Under the pieces are notes generated by a model. It did not search any database. It saw nothing but the letters and a program-made list of their open reading frames with translations, and had not been told where the DNA came from. Shown here piece after piece: positions 52,844 through 64,000 of a DNA stretch of 64,000 nt. Position numbers and translations under genes: made by a program. The first letter of the stretch is position 1. Every line of letters starts with the position of its first letter. The DNA lies in NCBI RefSeq assembly GCF_949628265.1, contig NC_088786.1, positions 19,117,681-19,181,680 on the forward strand, written 5' to 3'. The stretch is from Cloeon dipterum (Eukaryota; Arthropoda; Insecta; Ephemeroptera; Baetidae).

Positions 52844-55762
52844 ATGAAGACTGCACTCTATTTAATACTTTTGGTCACTACTAGCACATTAACCGTGAAA
52901 TGCGACTGCGATGCCGATGTACAAGATTACATTAACAGTCTCAGCGGCGAAACGTCACCGCAGATGTGGTCTTTGGAGAGTAAGAATAACGCACATAATT
53001 AAACATATTTTTGATTATTCGCCTTTGTAAATTATTTTCTGATGAAAAATGTAGCAGACTGTAGCATTGATTAAAAAATGGAAAAATTGCCAGTATGTAA
53101 AAAACTCAATTAAAAAATCATGCGTATCAAAGTTTTAAAGCAATTTTGTAATTTTGGCTGTCTTCTCCATATTATTTGTCAAAGAAACAATCGTAAATGA
53201 ATAATGAAAAATATTTATCAAAACTGATTCAAACGATTTCTAGTGTTTGACTCCTCGACCAAATTTCCACTGCCGGACGCCACGCTCGAGCTTTCAACCG
53301 CAATTCAAATTGCTAATTTTGACGAGTGTCTGGCTGTTTCTGGTCCTTTGGACACCACAGGTCATCCCAGATTCACCGGCCAGTATTGTCAATTCTCGCC
53401 AGGCTACGATCTCGGCAATTTTTTGCGGAATATTTCACAGCCATCTAGCACTGTTCAATCTGCGATGAGCTCGATGATGCACTTGATTACTCGAAACTCA
53501 AACATTTTTAATAAGGCACAAACTGTAGTGCTGCCTTTTTTCTGGGCGGTCTGCGCTCCATCGTCGTGTGGCCCCGAAGGTGTCAAGCGGGTTGCCGATT
53601 TTAACATGCAGTTCTTTGCCAATGGTCTCGGTCTGCAAGCAAACACAAGCGTGGTGCAGCAATCGTGTTATTACGATAACGACGGGTCAAGAAACCTGGA
53701 CGCTGCCTCGTGGTCCTTTGTGTAAAATTTTATTACAAATATAAATCCGACTATTACTTTATTGTGCTCATTTTTCAGGGTTTGTGTAGTTTTGTTAGTC
53801 CTTGTGATTTTATTTGGTACCGCACTTGACGTGCGAAATTTTAAGAAATTGCCAGGTATGGGATTTTAATCTGAAATATTTCCTTATAGTTAAGTTATTT
53901 TTCAAGGTTGGCTTGAAAACATATTCTTGGCGTTTTCTTTGAAAAGGAACTTTGATGAGCTAGTACGGGTGCCAGAGAAACTAGCTCCTAGTCAGATAGG
54001 TTGCGTTCATGGCATTAGAGCCCTCTCCATGCTGTGGATCGTCTTTTGCCATTCTTATTCTTCAACAACACTACCTCCTTTCTTCAATGTCAACCTTTTT
54101 CTCTCAGAGGTATGACTTCAATTTTGTTTTTGTTTTTGGATATATGCAAGTGTGAAAAAGATTTTAACCAAAAGTTTTCTAAACAGGTATCAAAATCTTG
54201 GTACATGGCACCTCTTTTAAACGGCTTCATGGCTGTGGATTCCTTCTTCTTTTTAAGCGGACTTCTATCAGTTTACGTTCCCCTGATGGAATCCTCTAAA
54301 GGACGCAGTTTTAACGTTTTCAAGTACTACGCTTACAGATATCTCAGGTAAAATTTAAATAAATCATTAACGCTTGTAAGTAGTAAAAATGATAAAACTT
54401 GCAGAATAACGTTGCCTCTCGCATTTGTCACGTGGTACCTGTCATCAGTGCACGCCTACCTGGGAAATGGACCTCTTTGGGCCATCTACGTTGAAACTGG
54501 AAAACAGCTCTGCGTGCAAAACTGGCTGCCTACGCTATTCTACATCACCAACTATTTCTACCAGCACGTAAATACTACAGAGCTTCACTTTTTTGTCTTT
54601 TAAATTTTTTAAATATCGACAGTGCTAGTTATTTTCAGAGAAAACGCCATTCCGGCATTTTAGGCAAAGAAGTTTTTATTGAAATCAACTTTTTAAATTG
54701 CGTTGCTTCGTTCGACCTTTTGCAGTGCGTGACTCAAGCATGGTACTTGTGCGTGGATATGCAGTTGGCGCTACTCTCCCCTCTCATAATATTCCCTCTG
54801 ATCAAGTGGCCCAGGTACGGACTGGCCGCCCTCGCTCTGCTCACGGCCGCCTCCGTTGCTGGCCTCTTCGCAGTGACGTTCGTAGAGCAATTGCCTTGGA
54901 CGGCAATTTTCTTTGACTCGTCAGTTTGAATAAACGTGCTAAAAATATTTGAAAATAATTCTTCATCTTTAGTACTGGGAAATCTCAACGGTTCTACGAC
55001 ATCGTGTACGAAAACACGCCGTTGCGGGCCACGCCGTACCTCTGTGGAATGGGCCTGGGCTACGTGATAGCTCAAAAGATAAAAGTGCGGCTTCCAAAAT
55101 GGGCCGTTTTAGTTGGCTGGCTCGTAAGTTTAGCGCTGCTGACTGGGGTCGTCTTCATCGTGCTCGTGCCTTACCGCGACGACTTCATTTACAGACCTTT
55201 AGAGGCAGCCTTTTACGCCAGTCTGCACAGACTCGTGTGGAGCCTCGGTCTCTGCTGGATCGTTTGGGCCTGTGTCAATGGTTTTGGTGGTAAAAATAAA
55301 ATTAGTCAGATATTTTTAAACAAATTAAATAAATAATTATTTTCAGGCTTCATCAACGATATACTGACTTGGAAGTACTTTCAAATAATGAGCAAGCTTA
55401 GTTTCAGCGCATATCTCGTCCACCTTTGCGTGATTATTGGCAGTCAGTCAACAAGCAGAACTGTAAACAACGTCACGAATTTTGAAGTCGTAAGAAGTTC
55501 TAACATATCCGAAGAAACAGATAATGGAAATATTTCTCATTAATCGTGCAGCTTTACTGGTTTTCGGCATTCTTAATCCTTATACTGCCCTACACACTTT
55601 TTCTTTATCTGGCAGTGGAAATGCCCAGCATGCAAATACTCCGCTCGGCGTTTGGAAAAAGTATTGGGTTTTATGCTCCTGAAATAAACTCATAAACTTA
55701 TTTTGTTGAAATCTTTGTTCGCAGGTGGTGTGATTAAGAGAAGCAAGGAGGCAATTAATTAG
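52844..55762 (+). CDS. NRF-6-like (nose resistant to fluoxetine) membrane acyltransferase
   Basis: Eleven exons: 52844-52979, 53244-53721, 53779-53855, 53907-54109, 54187-54347, 54405-54567, 54726-54919, 54973-55289, 55347-55489, 55552-55660, 55725-55762. They total 2019 bases, or 672 aa, with all phases consistent. A signal peptide (MKTALYLILLVTTSTL) precedes a Cys-containing extracellular NRF domain (about 46-205; ANFDECLAVSGP, WAVCAPSSCGPEGV). An acyltransferase-3 membrane domain follows: GCVHGIRALSMLWIVFCHS with the conserved His279, MAVDSFFFLSGLL, and about ten hydrophobic helices ending in YLAVEMPS. Family members in worms and insects move lipids or drugs across epithelia; the acylated substrate is unknown. 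The C-terminus ends 5 bases before an AATAAA (55767-55772). The gene lies between duplication blocks A and B of copy 2. Confidence 0.93.
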
Positions 55763-55886
55763 ATTCAATAAATTTATAGTTAATTGAGGATTTAATAAAT
55801 AATTTTTAAGACTAAAATACCATTGGATGTACATATTATTTGATTAACCTTGTGAGTAACGAGAGCAAGTAATTTTTGCAAACAGC

Positions 55887-56495
55887 GTAAGCCACCGCAA
55901 GATGTCACTTTTCGCAATAAAACACAAGCTTGGCCACTGCAACTGCGAACGCGTTCATGAGACTATTCAGATAACGGTTGTGGCGTGTCGAGAGAGAAGA
56001 CCTTCCTGTCACCGATATACGAATTCACTCATATTGTAGGATATTTGGTAATTATCTCAATTCGCCAATGGTGACGATTGTTCTCTTTTTGAGTTTTTGT
56101 TCATATATTGAACTATAAAAGCATAGATTTCAGGGTGCAGCGCACCTTTTGTGATTCCCCCCTAAGCTATGTTCAATGCGCCCCTCCCTGCACTCGAAGA
56201 GTGAGGAGGAGGTAGTTTTACGCGAGCCACGAAGTGAGGCGGGAAAGTTAGGGGGAAATCACAAAAGGTGCGCTGCAAGGGGTTTAAAAACATTATACGC
56301 AAACGCTTTAAATTATTGCTCACTTTTCATTCATTTTTTTGTCTAAGACATAATATAAATCTCATTTTGATATTGAGTTCCGAACCTGATGAGGCAGATG
56401 GGCTGATTTTTGTTTTTCATTTGAAAGGGAGCAATTTTCAGGGATTTTAATTTCTTACAAATGTTGAATTTTCTTTTGATATGATAGAGTCAGTA
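55887..56495 (+). repeat. Segmental duplication block B, copy 2 (interrupted)
   Basis: The counterpart of 44001-44540. It is split by the inverted-repeat element at 56136-56277; the two sides rejoin to match copy 1 around TTTCAGGGGTT. Confidence 0.75.
56136..56277. mobile_element. 142-bp MITE-like element with 30-bp inverted repeats, AGGG duplication
   Basis: The left end begins TGCAGCGCACCTTTTG and the right end is its reverse complement; about 30 terminal bases match with one difference. AGGG at 56132-56135 is repeated at 56278-56281. The duplicate locus near 44290 has a single AGGG and no element, so the insertion and its 4-base target duplication can be read directly. No protein is encoded, so an autonomous partner elsewhere must have moved it. 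Confidence 0.88.
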
Positions 56496-56632
56496 GATTT
56501 ATAAATTCGATTATGATATTTTGATAAATGCTTTACTTAAATTTTAAATTTAGAAAACAAAACTCAATCTAGCTCATCGTTTGACATAACCACTAAGTAA
56601 TGCAGTTCGAATTATATTTAATAACATATTGT

Positions 56633-56800
56633 GCATGCGACCACAAATGACGGCAGCACCATTCTGCACATGGCTGCCTCGAACAAAGAATATGGACGAG
56701 ATATCATAGAACATTTTATACCGCTGGGTTTGGACTTGGACTTGGAAAAGTCAACATTGATGGAAAATTAGCACTAGATGGTGCCATTTCATTAAATAAC
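56633..56800 (+). pseudogene. C-terminal remnant of a second caspase-NACHT-ankyrin gene
   Basis: This sequence matches the last ankyrin codons of the intact gene from 51172 onward (GACGGCAGCACC, GGTTTGGACTTGGACTTGG). A single-base loss after CTTGGAAAA shifts the frame relative to the intact gene, and nothing of the caspase, NACHT or earlier ankyrin parts precedes it. It is therefore a dead fragment left by the duplication. Confidence 0.85.
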
Positions 56801-57650
56801 CACAGTGCATTCGTAATATGTATTGTTGAAGTATTACATACAACAATACAATGCAATGTAAATATAAAATTATTGAAGTTGTACAATTTTATTACGTTCT
56901 CAATTTTTGCTTTCTCTAATAATTGTAGTTTTTAATTCGATGTTAATAAGTTGGTCTCTTTTTTGGAAAACGTACATATATGTATTTCAATTGATTTTAT
57001 TGGTGACAGATTTGTGATATAAATAAAAATCAACCTATTTTCTTAATAATTTTTGTCGAGTGTTACTTATTGAGGGAACTCATTTTGTGATCAATAAAAA
57101 TATCCAAATAATTTTATTATTTTGGTTTCAATCTAATTATGTAAAATTGTATAAATTTCAAATAACAATAATTTCAAACTGACAAACAAAACCTCCGTTA
57201 CACACAAGGTAATAGGCAACCGGCACGACACAGCAGCTTCTCGGGTTGCATAATAGCCCCTGCACACTACACGCACGTTTCTTCAGCCGCTGCGCACCAA
57301 GTTGGGCCTCACCATATTCTGATTGGGCTGATTGATATCAAACAAAGTGAATAAAGCATAATTTGGATTCGTCAGTACTAGGATATAAATAAATTCGATG
57401 TTGGATGTACGGCTGCAAAATATCTCTTCCTGCAATTATTAAAAAGAACGATTGCACAGGCTCTTTCTTATAGAATTGCAAGCTTTAAAATTTCGCGTGA
57501 TGCTGGTGTGAGTTCTGCAGAGAAAGTTACTTTTCACGCTGTGCCTCCATTGGCGCCATTTCGTATTCGTTCATCGGGCATTATCACATACTCCTTTTTT
57601 TACCAATGCCAATGGTGAACTCTATTTATTTATTTACTCATTCCGTGCTA
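56633..57650 (+). repeat. Segmental duplication block C, copy 2
   Basis: The counterpart of 51172-52165. It is about the same length, with many small indels. It includes the pseudogene fragment, the old 3' untranslated region with AATAAA, and the well-conserved non-coding part near 57200-57560. Confidence 0.85.
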
Positions 57651-59171
57651 GCATGCTATAAATGTGAAGTCAAATTGATACACATCTAATTCTATAATAA
57701 AATAGTTACTTTTGTTGACATAAATTCCATTTTTCTACACCTTAAACTTAACTTGCATGCAAATAAAGAAGTTTGACCCCAAAAATTATTGCTCTATTGA
57801 AGGATTGAATATTATTTCCTATTTTTAGATTACTTTTTGTGTTGGCAATTAATTAAAAAGAAATAGCATAGTTGGAAAGGGCAACACGGCAAGTAAAAAT
57901 GATTTGCAGACCGGGGTGATGCATTGCTCCAGATAAGATCCAATTTTTTTCTCTTTTTATCCCTGTCCGAGGACCGGGAAGGGCGAGTACTGCACTAGCA
58001 TGGATGCTGAAACCCGGGTCCCAATAACACCGCTAACGGATAACATGGGCGCACCAGGCCGCACAGGGACCCAGTCCACTCAAGGGCCACTTGCCTCCGC
58101 ACCAAGGACTGCATTGAAACGCTAGACATTCGTCCCGTGAAGCCAAATCACGCATGCTGGAAAGGTGCAAACCAGCAAGTAGCAATTAATTAATTAAAGA
58201 AGTATTGTAGCATTTGTATATCACTACCCATTGTTTGTTATTTGCTTTGAAATATATTTTTTATTCTCATTTCAAATTTATCTGTGTGCATCGATAAAGC
58301 TTGAAGAACCTTTATTGTTGTTAAAGTGTTTCAAATTTTGTCCAAGTATGACTACTTTGTGTTAACACAACATACATAGCACAATAAAAAACGCTATGTC
58401 AAAATAAATCCTGATAGTTTAAATAAATTTAAATTTATAAATAACTTAGACGGCTAAAATTAAAAATATCATTAAAAATGCATGATATCTCTCATTTTAA
58501 CTCTTGCATAATCTGTGAAATAGTGCAAAAGTGTTTTATTGGAGCGAAGGGAACTTATTGTAAATAAATCAATAAAAAATCAGCGCACATTCTATATGCA
58601 TGGCAAATAATTTAAAATGTGCTACTATTTAAAATTTTAATTTAATTATAAATTTTGCTTACACTTCAGGGAAATTAAACTTTCCTCTCATTCCATACAT
58701 TTTTTCCTAGATTCAAAGTGATTCCAACAAACAAAGTTGTGAAAAACCATATTTCGGATATTTCCAGCAGATACCATTTTTAAAACTTGCATTCCCTAAT
58801 GTTTGGTAAATGTCGAACGAAAATGATTGGGACATCATCTTGCTGTCAACTGTAAGAAGATCTGAAAATCTTTGTAAATAGTATAAATTTCGAGCATTAT
58901 GCTTGAATAATTTCATTTTAATTTACTGTATATTCTAACATAAAAGTAATTCAATAAATGGCAAATAAAATAAGAAAAACCGTAATTATACCGTTTTCAT
59001 TTATTCAATATTTGGGAATGAAGTATGAAATAATGAAGACCGATCAATTATATGACGAATTTTGTTGATGCAATAGATTACAGTTAAAATCCGATCGGAC
59101 TCTTGGTCAAACACTATGAGGACTGAAAAATAGTTTTACATTAATGAATGACAAATTATTTCGCTAACACT
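57651..59171. other. Gene-free AT-rich stretch
   Basis: No supported gene. A GC-richer portion at about 57900-58190 contains a reverse R1-related tail. The rest is AT-rich without recognised features. Confidence 0.5.
57900..58185 (-). repeat. GC-richer repeat with R1-like end, reverse orientation
   Basis: On the minus strand the segment opens CTACTTGCTGGTTTG and then CACGGGACGAATGTCTAGCG, matching R1 at 6704-6765 and 38735-38790. Beyond that point it carries about 200 bases (with GGGTCCCTGTG and GACCCGGG) not seen in the other copies. It may be a longer member of the family or R1 inserted beside another element. Confidence 0.5.
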
Positions 59172-59375
59172 GGCGGTTAACTCACACCTTTGAATCGGGT
59201 CCTGCACAATTAATCGACCCGCGTCAGCACCTAGTGGCTGAGGGCGAAAACTAAATTTTTATTTTAAAATCATCTTTCTGCTGTTAAATAATATTGCAAA
59301 AGCACAATAATTCAAACCACCGACAGTTGTTGGCTCACAACAAAGGGCAGGACCGCCCATACGCCATACGCATAA
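59172..59375 (-). repeat. Dispersed repeat R2, reverse copy
   Basis: The reverse complement matches 9835-10035 across its length, including ACCCGATTCAAAGG, GGTGCTGACG, the CAGCAGAAAGATGATTTT box and GCCAACAACTGTCGG. Confidence 0.7.
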
Positions 59376-60556
59376 AGCGCATTTTTATTCCTTTATTTAC
59401 ATATTCTTTTACTTTTAAAATGTAGAGACCATTTTCATTTAGGATCGCCGAGCATTGGAATAGTTTGCCCCAGCCCCTCCAAGACCGACAGTATGATTTT
59501 TTCCATCAGATCTCAAAGTTCACTTATGGCAGAAATTTTAGCGTGTTGTGGAAGTATTTTAGCTTGTTGTTTATTTTTTTATTATAGGCCTTGTCCAGTG
59601 CGACTATCTTTGGATTTGCTGACGTTTCAGCGACATGTTCGCTTTGTATATGTGCCTTTATCACTTTTTTGTGTTTGATATCAGTGAAGTAAAGATTAAA
59701 TAAATAAATGTGCTCTATAAGATTGCTTACCACCGCCAAAAGTGCACAGACCAACAAAACGTCTAATTTTTGCTTTGTCTAAATAACTGTTAACGATAAA
59801 ATTATCTAAATTTGATTGAAAGTTCAGAAAAAGGGTGAACAGTCAAAACTCCATATCACTACCACAATTTTGAAATTTCTGCACAATATGGGTTGCATTA
59901 ATAATTTACGGTTAGCCTTGATCAGAGGAGTATACTGTGCCGCATGCACGCTTCCGAAGCATGTTGCATAGTTTGTGCGTTGTTGCGGAGCTCAAATACA
60001 AATTTTACCACTTTTCCCACGTTTAGGAAATGGTACATATCCTTCCTGACCAAACGCATGAAATGTATCCTTTTGTTCAATTCTTTTGAATTTCTTAATC
60101 TAACCGCTAAAACAACAGCAGGATCTTCCTGTTAAACGGGGAAGTAACTCAACTAATTTCTCCAGAAGGAAGCGAAAAAGCGGAACTTGAATCACAGCAC
60201 CCAAAAAAGAGGATATTAATGGCTGATAGAAAGCTTTGAAGATAAACAAGTCTAATTGTAAAAATCGGCTCATTCGTCATTCAGCTGCGAGGCACGTTCA
60301 TTATAGACTAAATAGCCAATGTGCACAGAAGTGTGGAATAAGTGACGTCAGAGAGCCGTGTGTTACGATTCTGACGAGGAGGATTCCACCTCCACGAGAT
60401 CGCCGCTTCGAGTGAGACGAAAAGCAGGGAGGTGGCTGCAGCCAAGTCAGTTTGCTTTGAGCCGCGCACCTGAGAGAAAGGTCGCTCGACCTGAATTCCC
60501 CGCGCGCGCACACACCACACGCCACTCCGATCTCTCGCTGGAGTTTCGTGCGTTAT
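59376..60556. other. Gene-free stretch leading into a promoter region
   Basis: AT-rich to about 60270, then GC-richer toward the candidate promoter at 60557. No supported coding region. Confidence 0.45.
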
Positions 60557-60703
60557 TCAGTGCGTGTTCTGCTCCTTGTTTTGTTCCCTTGGCACGATGA
60601 AGCTGCAGTGCTCAACGCGGGAAATGTAGCCGCTGAGTGCTTTTCCGAAGAATTTTTCCCGAGTGAATGCTGACACGGTTCAGAAAAGTCACAGGCGCGG
60701 CCA
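60557..60703 (+). promoter_or_regulatory. Possible initiator and 5' UTR of the right-edge gene
   Basis: TTATTCAGTGCG at 60553-60564 contains TCAGTG, a good match to the arthropod initiator, about 147 bases upstream of the start codon. The surrounding DNA is GC-richer than its flanks. There is no TATA box at the expected distance. Confidence 0.4.
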
Positions 60704-60752
60704 ATGATGAACAACTTTTCATTGTTGCTGCTCTCTCTAGTCACTGTAACAG
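60704..60752 (+). CDS. Probable signal-peptide first exon of a gene running off the right edge
   Basis: ATGATG in good context (GGCCAATGATGA) opens MMNNFSLLLLSLVTVT, a typical secretory signal sequence. It ends at a donor ACAG/GTTAGT in phase 1. Short first exons holding only a signal peptide followed by a long intron are common in insect secreted or receptor genes. No second exon was found before 64000, so the intron is at least 3.2 kb and the product is unknown. Confidence 0.5.
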
Positions 60753-63700
60753 GTTAGTAGGGATTTCTTAATTTATTTTAAATTTGGTCCAGTTGAGGAT
60801 GTTGCTGCTCTACCTGATTAAAAACAAAATCTTTGCGTCATAACTCTCTGGTTGTAATTTGTGAGAGGAAGGAAACAATTCGTACGGTATCTCTCTTCGC
60901 TTGAGAGCTGCTTTCGCCGCCAGAATTTTTTCAGCCGCCGTGTGTATGTGATGTGAGTGCGTTTCCGGTGCACTTCCAGCACTAGGCCCGCGCTCAGTCT
61001 GTCAAAGGTGAACGTTCCGTGCGGAAGTAGGTCGGCGCGTCTGCCAATGAATCACGCTGCCTTTTTGTATTGTAATTATGCTGCGACGACTTTTTGTTTG
61101 TTTTTCGAAAGAATGAGAAATTCAGTGCGAGGCGCCTCCTGCAACAGGAGCGTGCGTATTTATTTTTATCGAGTGTGTGTCTCTGTGTTTGAGGTGCAAG
61201 CCACGTGCCGAAAGTAGGCTCCGACTTGATTGAAATTGCAGCAGCCGCTTTGTCCCTCGATCAATCAATCGTGATTCATTGCACTTTGGATGCATTCCAA
61301 TTTTTCCTTTGACTTGGCACGCTAGGCCCGTCCCTGCGATCAGGAAATAAACAGAAAAAAATGTCGGTAGTGTTGTGAATTCTTATGGCAGCAATTAGCA
61401 GACTAAAGTGAAAATAATATTATAAGCGAGTAAAAGGCAGTGGCGATTTCATGCTTGGTGCTTTTGTGCTCGAGTTGCTCCCGCGAAGAATCGGGCAATT
61501 AAACTTACCGTTGAAATTTTTACCAAGATAAGTTAGTCTCACAACTCTTTAGAAAACTCCAAAAATTTTACAAATTTTAGGAGAAAGAAAATGAGAATCC
61601 CCTTTCTATTTTGAAAAGCATCTTTCCACGCGAAACCGGACAAAAAGAGCTGGGAAAAAGTTGTCTGGTCCGTCGCGAAGAGTAGCCGGCCGCGTGCTGA
61701 GCTTGCAGTTTAAATCGGGGTCACCTCGTTTGTAATAAAAGCAAGCGCACCTATACCCACCGCAGCTAGGATTGTAAACTCTGCTTTCCACCGAGACGCC
61801 TCATGTGTAAAAAAATTATGCATGAGCCATTGTACCAAGAAAATTAAATGCATTATTGCAAATCCTGAGAGTATGTATAATCTTGATTTTTCACTTCGCC
61901 AAGGTTTGTTTTTGAATTAATGTTAAATTTTAGTTTGCGGTAATTATCATAACAATTTCATTTAGCGAGACTCAGATGGCCTAATTGTGTATGTGAAATG
62001 CTTTGATAAAGCTAGGGTCAAATTAAAATTCAATTTTATGTGAGCAGGTGAATTAAAATAATTACCTTTTCAGGTCAAAATTATTTTAAATTAACCTTAA
62101 ATTCATGAAAGTTTTATATTTATATTACGTATGGAAAAATCAGCAGCCAAACTGATAAATATATTACAAGAAGGAGCCAAATCTCTCAAAAATATTATTC
62201 TATATACTTGGATTCCAAGTAAATATAAATCAACTAGAATTATTTTAATATTATATTTAGCACAACGTCATTTTAAAATCACTGTGTTGTTATTAAAAAA
62301 ATAAATTTCGTATTAAATATAATAATGGAATGCCGAAAACAAGCCTTTCCAAAGCGGCACCAAGTTTCGCATTTTGTTCTGTTCGTGTAGAGAGCTAGTG
62401 GCGCCTGTCATTTTCTGCAGTGACACAATGGAATGAAAATTCTTAGCGGCGATTCACGTGTGAGCAATAACAATGCAGCTCTATGATTATTATTATATTA
62501 TTTGCTGTCATGTAACTTCTCTCTCGCGCGTTTACAAACACACACACACGCGCGTGTTGTACACACGACATGCCAAATATCAAAGGAAGCGGTCGCTGGC
62601 GCGTGAAAGCCTTTTCGAAAATTGGCTGTCATCTTTTCGCATTACGAAGCATTGTGTACACCCGTTGCAATAGCGAGAGAGAAATAGACGTGTGTATCAA
62701 GAAATTGTTTAGTAATGCATGGAAACTTAATTTCAACAACGGGAAGGAAGTGCATTACTGCAGAGATTGTGCACATTACTGAAACTAGTCCGTTTAGAAT
62801 TTAACAAATTTTTGTCTCCGCTTCTGGCGCAACAAAAGGCTCTTTTGAAACGGCATTAATAAAAAGAATTTGATCGCTCAGCGCACTTGGGCAATTCAGT
62901 GAAACGTATTGTCACACATGTAAACAACCTCGACCTTTGGGCGCGTTCTCCAAGAGGTTTTTGGGGCAGAGACTTTCCAACCGAAAAACTAGTTTGCAAA
63001 TTCGCACAGTTGGTTTGAACACCACAGCGATTTGAACAGTCAATTGGGCAGATTTTTTTGTTCGTTGGCTATTGAAATCACTCGTGGACAAGGTGATCGC
63101 CGCCGGCAGCAAAACTTGCTTCATTAATATCTGCGAAAAGAAAAATGGATAATCTTATTTCAATTTGCAAACTCTTATAGCGAACTGATTTTAGAATAAT
63201 GTAAAATGTCTCAACTTGGATACGATAAATATTTTAAATAGGAATGATCATGCGAAAAAATAGAAAAACTTTTTAAAAAGAGAAAAGGAAAACAAAGGCA
63301 GGAAGTTTTATTGAATGAAATGAGTGAAATGGTTCAGCTCATCTATGCGTTGTTTCTCAGGATGGAGATTGCAGTTGACTGCAAAAACCAATTAAAATGT
63401 TGCATGGGTAACGTTTCAAACTAATAAGAAATTTAGTTGTGCTTTCCGAATAGCGAGCACCATTTTACTGGAAACATTATTTAATATTTAATTAGATTTT
63501 ACATAACACACAATTCGCAAATTCATCTCGTTGAAAGAAACTCATACCTTCCATAAAAATTGTAAATTTCACTTCAGTTAGTTTTTTACTTAAAATTTTC
63601 TTTTGAGTTTAGTGCTCCCTGAATCCAACATTACAAATCAGTTTAAATTTTACTCTACTTAAACAAACGACAACTGTCCAGTCAAACAGAAATAATAAAA

Positions 63701-64000
63701 TATTGTAGATTTTTTAAAAATACCCATAAAAAAGTAGTACAATAATTGCCGCCAATGGGCAATTCCTTTGCTCCGAATCGGTAATATATGAAACGTGTGA
63801 TTGATACACTCGGTCTTGTCCTACAAACCTGAAGCGAGGCTGGCATCAAATTCTCTATGAATGAATTAATCCAACGGAGAAAAAGAAGGAAGACGAGCCG
63901 CCACACTCACGACGCAGCAGCGGCGGTGGTTTTTCTAAAGAAATCGTGCGATCCAGTCTGGCTGGAAATGGGGCTTGTTGACAGTCTGAGTATATGCGTG
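60753..64000. other. Probable first intron / gene-free right end
   Basis: No supported exon or RNA. GC-richer patches lie at about 60850-61310, 61610-61800, 62340-62760 and 62870-63120, and a short CA/CG run at about 62537-62556. If the exon at 60704 is real, this is intron that may hold regulatory elements. Confidence 0.45.

Noticed and set aside
63682-63906. Minus-strand frame with a donor-like CAG/GTTTGT after MPASLQ
   Set aside because: The start context and donor are only average and no partner exon was found; too weak to annotate.

Overview
The window looks like nuclear DNA from an insect. It is AT-rich, all genes are split by short GT-AG introns, and the gene families present include a chemosensory ionotropic receptor and a NRF-6-type acyltransferase. 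The order cannot be fixed from the sequence. I found no CRISPR array, operon, rRNA or convincing tRNA.

Layout: 1-17.2 kb holds no gene I can support. It contains a (GA)79 microsatellite, copies of interspersed repeats, one inverted-repeat (MITE-like) element and scattered GC-richer islands. At 17.3-21.1 kb (+) is an eight-exon divergent ionotropic receptor of 666 aa. At 22.6 kb (-) is a possible first coding exon next to a CpG-rich block. At 24.5-27.8 kb (+) is NOA1, a mitochondrial circularly permuted GTPase, which converges on EBAG9/RCAS1 (27.9-29.7 kb, -). EBAG9 lies head-to-head with the glycogen debranching enzyme AGL (30.7-41.9 kb, +), reconstructed here as 22 coding exons giving 1630 aa, with a second in-phase alternative first exon. 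A 110-aa tail-anchored-like ORF lies 81 bases after the AGL stop. At 45.2-51.4 kb (+) is the most striking gene. It has eight exons and 1877 aa: an N-terminal caspase domain with His and Cys in place, a second caspase-like domain without the Cys, a NACHT NTPase, and a long ankyrin-type repeat region. At 52.8-55.8 kb (+) is an eleven-exon NRF-6/acyltransferase-3 gene of 672 aa. At 60.7 kb (+) is a probable signal-peptide first exon whose gene continues past the right edge.

The 43.5-57.6 kb part is a decayed tandem duplication. Three blocks (A, B, C) occur twice in the same order. In copy 1 the NACHT gene lies between B and C. In copy 2 the acyltransferase lies between A and B, and only a frameshifted scrap of the NACHT gene remains beside C. 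A 142-bp inverted-repeat element sits in copy 2 with an AGGG target duplication, and copy 1 preserves the empty site.

The genes do not form a pathway. AGL, NOA1 and EBAG9 are housekeeping genes packed closely. The caspase-NACHT-ankyrin gene has the architecture of an intracellular sensor coupled to a protease, an NLR-like arrangement that I do not know from standard descriptions of insect immunity. Gene models were built by hand from splice signals, reading phase and family similarity. In all five complete multi-exon models the exon lengths sum to a multiple of three.
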